NCBI RefSeq assembly: GCF_030268685.1
Contig: NZ_BSRQ01000014.1
Span: 114,333-178,332, forward strand
Origin: Microtetraspora sp. NBRC 13810
Lineage (GTDB): Bacteria; Actinomycetota; Actinomycetes; Streptosporangiales; Streptosporangiaceae
Length of the DNA stretch: 64,000 nt
Reading direction: 5' to 3'
Under the pieces are notes generated by a model that did not search any database, had not been told where the DNA came from, and was given only the letters and a program-made list of their open reading frames with translations. This document shows positions 58,193 through 64,000 of this stretch, in pieces (position 1 is the first letter of the stretch; every line of letters starts with the position of its first letter). Made by a program: the position numbers and the translations under genes.

Positions 58193-59998
58193 TCAGCGGC
58201 CGGCCGCGTAGCCCTGGGCGCCGCGCGGGTTGGCGGCGGCGCGCAGGAAGCCGCCGGGCGCGGTGGCGCGGGCCACCGCGCTGAGCCGGCCCAGCGTCCA
58301 GGAGTCCTGCACCTCGACCTCGTGGCCGCGCCGGCGCAGCTCGTCCACCACGCCGGCGCCGACGCGGTCCTCCACGAGCAGCACGCCCGGACGGGACTCC
58401 CTGGGGAAGAACGAGCTCGGGAAGTGCGCGGAGTGGAACATGGGCGCGTCGATGGCCTCCTGAAGGTTCATCCCGGTGTGCACCAGAGTGAGGAAGAAGT
58501 TCAGGCTCCACTGGTCCTGCTGGTCGCCGCCCGGGGTGCCGAAGGCCAGCCACGGCTTCCCCTCGCGCAGCGCGAAGGACGGCGTCAGCGTCGTGCGCGG
58601 CCGGGCGCCGGGACGCAGCGAGGCCGGCAGCCCGTCCTGCAACCAGAACATCTGCGCCCTGGTGCCCAGCGGGAAGCCCAGCTCGGGGATGACCGGGGAG
58701 CTCTGCAGCCAGCCGCCGCTCGGCGTGGCCGACACCATGTTGCCGAACCGGTCCACCACGTCGAGGTGGCAGGTGTCGCCCCGGGTCCGCCCGTTCGGCG
58801 CGACCGTGGGCTCGCCGGCGCCGGCGGCGTTCTGGTACGCGGCCACCGCGGCCGAGGGCTGGAACAGCCGCGGCGTACGGCCGTCCACCGTGCCGGGACG
58901 CAGCTCCAGGCTGGCCTCCGGGCCGATCAGCGCCCGCCGCCCGGCGTTGTAGGACTCGCTCAGCAGCGTCCCGACCGGCACGTCGGTGAACGCCGGATCG
59001 CCGTACCACGCCTCCCGGTCGGCGAAGGCCAGCTTGGCCGACTCGGTGACGGTGTGGATGTAGTCCGGGCCGAGGTGGTCCATCGACCCGAGATCCGTCC
59101 CGGCGAGGAGCGCGAGCTGCTGGAGGAAGACCGGGCCCTGCCCCCACGGTCCGGTCTTGCAGACGGTGTGGCCGTGGTAGTCGAAGGACAGCGGCTCCTC
59201 CACGGTGGCCCGCCAGCCCGCCAGGTCGTCACCGGTCAGCAGGCCGCCGTGCACCTCGCCGGAGGAGTCCCGCCAGGCGGTCTCCGCGCAGAACTTCGCG
59301 ATCGCCTCGGCGACGAAGCCGCGGTACCACGCCGCGCGGGCGGCGGCGATCTGCCCTTCCCTGCCGGTGGAGGCGGCCTGCGCCTCGGCGACCACCCGGC
59401 GGTAGGTCGCCGCCAGGGTCGGGTTGGTCAGCCGGGAACCGGGGGCGGGCACCTGGCCGTCCGGCATCCAGTGCGCGGCGGAGGTGGCCCAGTCCTCGGT
59501 GAAGAGCTGTTCCACGGTGGCGATCGTGTCGGCGATGCGCGGCAGCACGGGGACGCCCCGCTCGGCGTAGGAGATGGCGGGCTCCAGCACGTCGGCCACC
59601 GTCCAGGTGCCCCAGCGCTCCAGCATCGTCAGCCAGCCGTCGAACGCGCCCGGCACCGTCGCGGCCAGCAGGCCGGTGCCCGGGACGATCTCCAGCCCGA
59701 GGCCGGTGTAGTGCTCGACGGTCGCGGCGGCCGGCGCGACACCCTGGCCGCACACGACCGACACCTTCTGCTCGGCCTCGCTCCACAGCAGGATCGGCAC
59801 CTCACCGCCCGGCCCGTTGAGGTGCGGTTCGGCGACCTGGAGCACGAAACCCGCGGCCACCGCGGCGTCGAAGGCGTTCCCGCCTCGTTCCAGCACGCTC
59901 ATCCCGGCCGCGGAGGCGAGCCAGTGCGTGCTCGCGACCATGCCGAAGTCGCCGGTCAGCTCGGGACGGGTGGTGAAGGGGGGCGTGGTGCTGGACAC
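58193..59998 (-). CDS. ggt: Gamma-glutamyltransferase family protein
   Basis: 601 residues of the Ntn-hydrolase gamma-glutamyltransferase family: GGNAFDAAVAAGFVLQVAEPHLNGPGG, TVCKTGPWGQGPVFLQQLALL, then the autoprocessing Thr409 in RGDTCHLDVVDRFGNMVSATPSGG. No signal peptide is obvious, so the enzyme is probably cytoplasmic. It is the last gene of the oligopeptide transporter operon (16 bases after the ATP-binding-protein gene), pointing to intracellular hydrolysis of imported gamma-glutamyl compounds or related peptides. Confidence 0.92.
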   Translation of the reverse strand: MSSTTPPFTTRPELTGDFGMVASTHWLASAAGMSVLERGGNAFDAAVAAGFVLQVAEPHLNGPGGEVPILLWSEAEQKVSVVCGQGVAPAAATVEHYTGLGLEIVPGTGLLAATVPGAFDGWLTMLERWGTWTVADVLEPAISYAERGVPVLPRIADTIATVEQLFTEDWATSAAHWMPDGQVPAPGSRLTNPTLAATYRRVVAEAQAASTGREGQIAAARAAWYRGFVAEAIAKFCAETAWRDSSGEVHGGLLTGDDLAGWRATVEEPLSFDYHGHTVCKTGPWGQGPVFLQQLALLAGTDLGSMDHLGPDYIHTVTESAKLAFADREAWYGDPAFTDVPVGTLLSESYNAGRRALIGPEASLELRPGTVDGRTPRLFQPSAAVAAYQNAAGAGEPTVAPNGRTRGDTCHLDVVDRFGNMVSATPSGGWLQSSPVIPELGFPLGTRAQMFWLQDGLPASLRPGARPRTTLTPSFALREGKPWLAFGTPGGDQQDQWSLNFFLTLVHTGMNLQEAIDAPMFHSAHFPSSFFPRESRPGVLLVEDRVGAGVVDELRRRGHEVEVQDSWTLGRLSAVARATAPGGFLRAAANPRGAQGYAAGR

Positions 59999-60014
59999 GT
60001 GCGTCGTGTTCCTC

Positions 60015-60998
60015 TCAGTGTGCCGCTGTGGCGTCGGGGATCTTCTCGTCGGTGACCAGGTGGCAGGCGACCGTGTGCCGCCCGCCGTACGGGTCGCGCA
60101 GGGCCGGGACCGCGGTGCGGCAGACGTCCTGGGCGAGCGGGCAGCGGGTGTGGAAGCGGCAGCCGGGCGGCGGGTCGAGCGGGCTGGGGATCTCGCCGCC
60201 GAGCACGACCCTGCGGCGCTGCCGCTGCTCGACCGGGTCGGGCACCGGCGCCGCGGACAGCAGGGCCTGCGTGTACGGGTGCCGCGGCTCGGCGAAGATC
60301 TGGTCGGTGGGACCCGTCTCGACGATCTCCCCCAGGTACATGACCGCGATCCGGTCGGCGAGGAACCGCACCACGGACAGGTCGTGCGTGATGAACAGGC
60401 AGGAGAACCCCATGTCCCGCTGGAGGTCCGTGATCAGGTTGAGTACGGACGCCTGGACGGAGACGTCGAGCGCGGACACCGGCTCGTCGGCCACCACCAG
60501 TTTGGGCTCAAGGATGAGCGCGCGGGCCAGGCCGACCCGCTGGCGCTGACCGCCGGACAGCTCGTGCGGGAACCGCGCCAGCATCTGCCGGGGCAGGCCG
60601 ACGCGTTCCATCATGGCGGTGACCCGCCGGGAGACCTCGCCGCCCTTGGCGACCCCGTGCCGGCGCAGCGGCTCGGCGACGATCTGCTCGATCGTGAAGC
60701 GCGGGTTGAGCGAGGAGTAGGGGTCCTGGAAGACCATGTGCACGTCGCGGCGCAGCGGGCGCAGCGCGCGGCGGGACAGGTGGGTGATGTCGCGGCCGTC
60801 CAGCTCGATCGTGCCCGAGGTGGGCTCGGTCAGCCGCAGCACGCACTTGCCCACCGTGGACTTCCCGCTGCCGGACTCGCCGACCAGGCCGAGCACCTCG
60901 CCCTGGGCGATCTCCAGGGACACCCCGTCCGCCGCGTGCACCACGGCTCCGCGTCCCGCACCGTAGTGCTTCACCAGGTTGTCGACGCGCAGGATCAT
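60015..60998 (-). CDS. Oligopeptide/dipeptide ABC transporter ATP-binding protein (DppF/OppF type)
   Basis: 327 residues with Walker A GESGSGKST, Q-loop FQDPYSSLNP, signature LSGGQRQR, Walker B LVVADEP, then the C-terminal Fe-S-like oligopeptide-transporter tail (CRFHTRCPLAQDVC) typical of the OppF/DppF family. It starts four bases inside the stop of the partner ATPase gene (atga). Confidence 0.95.
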   Translation of the reverse strand: MILRVDNLVKHYGAGRGAVVHAADGVSLEIAQGEVLGLVGESGSGKSTVGKCVLRLTEPTSGTIELDGRDITHLSRRALRPLRRDVHMVFQDPYSSLNPRFTIEQIVAEPLRRHGVAKGGEVSRRVTAMMERVGLPRQMLARFPHELSGGQRQRVGLARALILEPKLVVADEPVSALDVSVQASVLNLITDLQRDMGFSCLFITHDLSVVRFLADRIAVMYLGEIVETGPTDQIFAEPRHPYTQALLSAAPVPDPVEQRQRRRVVLGGEIPSPLDPPPGCRFHTRCPLAQDVCRTAVPALRDPYGGRHTVACHLVTDEKIPDATAAH

Positions 60999-61981
60999 CG
61001 CGAACCGTCCTCCAGCGGGTAGAAGCAGGCGGCCAGATGCCCGGGACCGCTCGCCGCCAGCTCGGGCACCGCGGTGACGCAGTCGTCCTTCGCCCGCGGG
61101 CAGCGGTCGTGGAACAGGCACGCGGCCGGGTCCGACAGCGACGAAGGCAGCATGCCGGGAATCTCCGCCAGGCGCAGCCGCCCGTCGGCGCCGGCCGCCG
61201 CCGCCGTGGGCAGCGCCTTCATCAGGCCGAGCGTGTAGGGATGGCGGGGCCGGGCGAACAGCTCGCCGACGGGTGCCTGCTCGACGGCGCGGCCCGCGTA
61301 CATGACCACGGCGCGGTCGGCGATGTCGGCGACGACGCCGAGGTCGTGCGTGATGAGGATGATCGCGGTGCCGAGCCGGTCGCGCAGGTCGCGGAAGACG
61401 TCCAGCACGCCGGCCTGGATCGTGACGTCCAGCGCGGTGGTCGGTTCGTCGGCGATGAGCACCCGCGGCGAGCAGGCCACCGCGATGGCGATCACCACAC
61501 GCTGCCGCATGCCGCCGGAGAGCTGGTGCGGGTATTCGTTGATCCGCCGTTCCGGTGCCGGGATGCCGACCAGTCTGAGCAGGTCCACCGCGCGGGCGCG
61601 GGCCGCCTTCCAGGACAGCTTCTCGTGCCTGCGCAGCACCTCGCCGATCTGGTAGCCGACCGTGAACGACGGGTTCAGCGAGGTCATCGGCTCCTGGAAG
61701 ACGACGGAGACGTCCTTGCCGCGCACCCGGCGCAGTTCGGCCTCGGGCAGGCCGGTGAGCTCCCGGCCGTCCAGCCTGATCGATCCGGACAGCCGGGTGC
61801 TGTCCGGCGGGAGCAGGCGGGGGATCGACATGCCGGTGACCGACTTGCCGCAGCCGGACTCCCCGCACAGCGCGAGGATCTCGCCCTCGGCCAGGTCGAG
61901 CGACACGCCCCTGACCGCGTGCACCAGGCCGTCCTCGGTGTCGAAGCCGACGGTGAGGTCCTTGATCTCTAGGAGGGTCAT
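60995..61981 (-). CDS. Oligopeptide/dipeptide ABC transporter ATP-binding protein (DppD/OppD type)
   Basis: 328 residues: Walker A GESGCGKS, FQEPMTSLNP, signature LSGGMRQR, Walker B VLIADEPTTALDVT and the tail Cys motif CLFHDRCPRAKDDC. It is the partner of the downstream DppF-like ATPase. Overlaps of four bases on both sides indicate tight translational coupling in the operon. Confidence 0.95.
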   Translation of the reverse strand: MTLLEIKDLTVGFDTEDGLVHAVRGVSLDLAEGEILALCGESGCGKSVTGMSIPRLLPPDSTRLSGSIRLDGRELTGLPEAELRRVRGKDVSVVFQEPMTSLNPSFTVGYQIGEVLRRHEKLSWKAARARAVDLLRLVGIPAPERRINEYPHQLSGGMRQRVVIAIAVACSPRVLIADEPTTALDVTIQAGVLDVFRDLRDRLGTAIILITHDLGVVADIADRAVVMYAGRAVEQAPVGELFARPRHPYTLGLMKALPTAAAAGADGRLRLAEIPGMLPSSLSDPAACLFHDRCPRAKDDCVTAVPELAASGPGHLAACFYPLEDGSR

Positions 61982-62868
61982 CGGGCGCTCCTGGGGTCGA
62001 AGACGTCGCGCAGACCGTCGCCGAGCAGGTTGAAGCCCAGGGTGGCCAGCGCGATCATCACTCCGGGCCAGATCGCCAGCCAGGGCGCCTGGTCGAGGTA
62101 CTGCTGGGCGATGGTGAGCATCACGCCCCACGAGGGGGTCGGCGGTTGCACACCGAGGCCGAGGAAGGACAGCGTGGCCTCGCCGATGATCGCCGTCGGG
62201 ATCGCCACCGTGGCCTGCACGATCAGCGGGTTCGCGCAGTTGGGCAGGATGTAGCGGAACAGGATGTGGCCGTCTCCCGCGCCGTCCGCGACGGCGGCCA
62301 TGACGTAGTCCATCTCGCGCACCGCCAGCACCTCGCCCCGGGTGATCCGGATCACCGCGGGCAACTGGGCGAAGCCGAGCGCGAACACGACGCCGCGCAG
62401 CGACGGCCCGATGATCGCGGCCAGCCCGACGGCGAACACCAGGAACGGGAACGCCAGCACGACGTCCACCATCCGCATCACCACGGGGTCGAGCCAGCGC
62501 CGGTAGTACCCGGCCACCAGGCCGATCGGGATGCCGATCACCATCGCGAGCAGCGTGGACAGCACGCCCGCCTGCAACGAGATCTGCGCGCCGGAGGCGA
62601 TCCTGGCGAGCACGTCGCGGCCGAGGTCGTCGGCGCCCAGCGGGTGCGCGGGGGAGGGCGGCGCGAGTGTCGCGTTGTAGTCCTGCAGGGACGGGTCCGG
62701 GGTGACCAGCGGCCCGACCAGGGCGAGCAGCAGGAACGCCACGACCAGCACCAGGCCGACCATCGGCAGCGGCCTGCGCCGGAAGCGCCGCCACAGCCTG
62801 CGCCGCCGGTCGGCCCGCCCGGAGGAGACCACGGGCGCGACCGTTTCTTTCACGCCCAACTCAGCCAT
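61978..62868 (-). CDS. Dipeptide ABC transporter permease (DppC type)
   Basis: 296 residues. A basic cytoplasmic N-terminus (GRADRRRRLWRRFRRRP) leads to six helices, with the permease EAA-type loop at about 205-225 (VMAAVADGAGDGHILFRYILPN). It overlaps the DppB-like gene by eight bases. Confidence 0.94.
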   Translation of the reverse strand: MAELGVKETVAPVVSSGRADRRRRLWRRFRRRPLPMVGLVLVVAFLLLALVGPLVTPDPSLQDYNATLAPPSPAHPLGADDLGRDVLARIASGAQISLQAGVLSTLLAMVIGIPIGLVAGYYRRWLDPVVMRMVDVVLAFPFLVFAVGLAAIIGPSLRGVVFALGFAQLPAVIRITRGEVLAVREMDYVMAAVADGAGDGHILFRYILPNCANPLIVQATVAIPTAIIGEATLSFLGLGVQPPTPSWGVMLTIAQQYLDQAPWLAIWPGVMIALATLGFNLLGDGLRDVFDPRSAR

Positions 62869-63820
62869 CGGTGCCTCCCGAGAGCCGGACCCGCGGGTTG
62901 AGGAACGCGTAGGCGATGTCCACCAGCAGGTTCACGAGTACGTAGCCCGCCACCGTGACCAGCACCACCGCCTGGATCACCGGGTAGTTGCGGGTGAGCA
63001 CCGCGTCCACGGTGAGCTTCCCGAAGCCCGGGATCACGAAGATCTGCTCGGTGACCACGGCGCCGCTGATCAGGGCGCCGAGCTGGAGGCCGAGCACGGT
63101 GACCACCGTGGTCAGGCTGTTGCGCAGCGCGTGGACGCCGACGACCGCGCTCTCCGGCAGGCCCTTGGACCGGGCGGTGCGCACGTAGTCCGAGGACAGG
63201 GCGCCGAGCATCGCCGAGCGGGTCTGGCGCATCAGCACGGCGGCGAACCCGGCGCCGAGCACCAGCGAGGGCATCAGCATCCGCAGCAGGTTGCCGCCCG
63301 GGTCCTCGCTGAACGGCACGTACCCGGAGGCGGGCAGCCAGCGCAGGGTGACCGCGAAGAGCAGGATGCCGAGCAGCCCGAGCCAGAAGTGCGGGATGGA
63401 CAGCCCGGCCAGCCCGAAGCCGGTGGCCAGGTAGTCGGGCAGCCGGCCGCGCCGTACCGCGGCGATGATGCCGGCCAGCACGCCGATCACGATGGCGACG
63501 AGCATGGCCAGCGCGGCGAGCTCCAGTGTGACGGGCAGCCGCTGGAGGAGGATCTCCGACACCGGGAGCCCGTCCTGGGTGGACCTGCCCAGGTTGCCGG
63601 TGAGGGTCTGGCCGACGTAGGTGACGTACTGCGCGGGGAGCGGCCGGTCCAGGCCGTACTCCTCGCGGATCGCGGCGACGACCGCCGGGGTCGCCTCCTC
63701 ACCGGCCATCACCACGGCCGGGTCCCCGGGCAGCGCCCTGATCCCCAGGAAGATCAGGACGCTGGCCACGAACATCACGATCAGCGCCGAGCCGGCCCGG
63801 CGGAGGACGAACCAGATCAC
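62861..63820 (-). CDS. Dipeptide ABC transporter permease (DppB type)
   Basis: 319 residues, the family's characteristic start (MIWFVLRRAGSALIVMFVASVLIF with the LPGDPA motif) and the loop DYVRTARSKGLPESAVVGVHALRN. The GTG start overlaps the binding-protein stop (gtga). Confidence 0.95.
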   Translation of the reverse strand: MIWFVLRRAGSALIVMFVASVLIFLGIRALPGDPAVVMAGEEATPAVVAAIREEYGLDRPLPAQYVTYVGQTLTGNLGRSTQDGLPVSEILLQRLPVTLELAALAMLVAIVIGVLAGIIAAVRRGRLPDYLATGFGLAGLSIPHFWLGLLGILLFAVTLRWLPASGYVPFSEDPGGNLLRMLMPSLVLGAGFAAVLMRQTRSAMLGALSSDYVRTARSKGLPESAVVGVHALRNSLTTVVTVLGLQLGALISGAVVTEQIFVIPGFGKLTVDAVLTRNYPVIQAVVLVTVAGYVLVNLLVDIAYAFLNPRVRLSGGTDG

Positions 63821-64000
63821 TGGGCGTATCCGGCGTTGGCCAGCCGGGGCAGCGCGTCCTCGTAGTAGTCCACGCCGGCGATCGACTTGTTCATGCCGAG
63901 GTAGTACTTGTTGTGGTAGAGGTAGATGAATCCGCGCAGCTCAGCGGCCTTCTGCAGGGCCTTGGCGTAGAGGTCGGAGCGCTCCGCGGGGTCCGACGCG
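63817..64000 (-). CDS. Oligopeptide ABC transporter substrate-binding protein, C-terminal end
   Basis: Only the last ~60 residues are in the window: DPAERSDLYAKALQKAAELRGFIYLYHNKYYLGMNKSIAGV, a family 5 extracellular solute-binding protein C-terminus (L-Y-H-N-K near the ligand pocket). It is first in the operon with two permeases, two ATPases and a gamma-glutamyltransferase. The start and signal peptide lie beyond the window. Confidence 0.85.
   Translation of the reverse strand, partial: ASDPAERSDLYAKALQKAAELRGFIYLYHNKYYLGMNKSIAGVDYYEDALPRLANAGYAQ

Overview
The window is high-GC DNA (roughly 70% or more over most of its length) with GTG, ATG and occasional TTG starts, 4-bp overlapping gene junctions, Tat-type and Sec-type secretion signals, XRE/DUF397 gene pairs and many LacI regulators. 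This points to a mycelial actinobacterium. I lean towards the Streptosporangiales (Nonomuraea or Streptosporangium-like), but no rRNA or tRNA is present to settle it. I found no CRISPR array, insertion sequence, prophage or RNA gene.

Layout. 0-3.6 kb: the end of a secreted repeat protein, a GH30 glycosidase with a ricin-type lectin domain, and a LacI regulator. 3.7-9.7 kb: a His-rich repeat secreted protein, two genes broken by frameshifts (one by a perfect 19-bp tandem duplication), a TetR with a clear self-operator, an SDR, and a CGNR zinc-finger regulator coupled to a leaderless branched-chain-amino-acid-type binding protein. 9.9-16.5 kb: a molybdopterin oxidoreductase, a CPBP protease, a DUF427 protein, a ThuA-like protein, a Y-family polymerase and a PAP2 protein. 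16.6-23.2 kb: a large S8 protease with a malectin-like tail, then a cytochrome P450 next to a fused ferredoxin-ferredoxin reductase.

23.7-31.1 kb has visibly lower GC and is the accessory part. It holds a four-gene, translationally coupled operon (methyltransferase, HEPN-NACHT-FGE-sulfatase protein, cold-shock-like small protein, C-terminal two-TM CorA-like protein) with the architecture of a biological-conflict or antiphage system. Beside it are a HATPase / XRE-DUF5753 / DUF397 trio and a SUKH-family protein. 31.2-35.5 kb: an amine oxidase, an ATP-grasp ligase and an MFS exporter that could form a small amino-acid-derived metabolite locus. 35.7-40.5 kb: a secreted alpha/beta hydrolase, an aquaporin and a formaldehyde dehydrogenase.

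40.8-53.9 kb looks like one carbohydrate-use regulon. It contains an ABC sugar importer, a single-polypeptide TetR-LacI fusion regulator, an enolase-superfamily dehydratase with an NAD-dependent dehydrogenase, and two large secreted CBM6 proteins (a PQQ-type sugar dehydrogenase and a ThuA / 3-keto-disaccharide-hydrolase / CBM6 / GH99-like protein). The importer promoter and the secreted-enzyme promoter share an identical 14-bp LacI-type operator. 54-58 kb: a gene remnant, three small secreted or membrane peptides, and a Ser/Thr kinase fused to WD40 repeats. 58.2-64 kb: an oligopeptide ABC importer operon, cut by the window end, ending in a gamma-glutamyltransferase.
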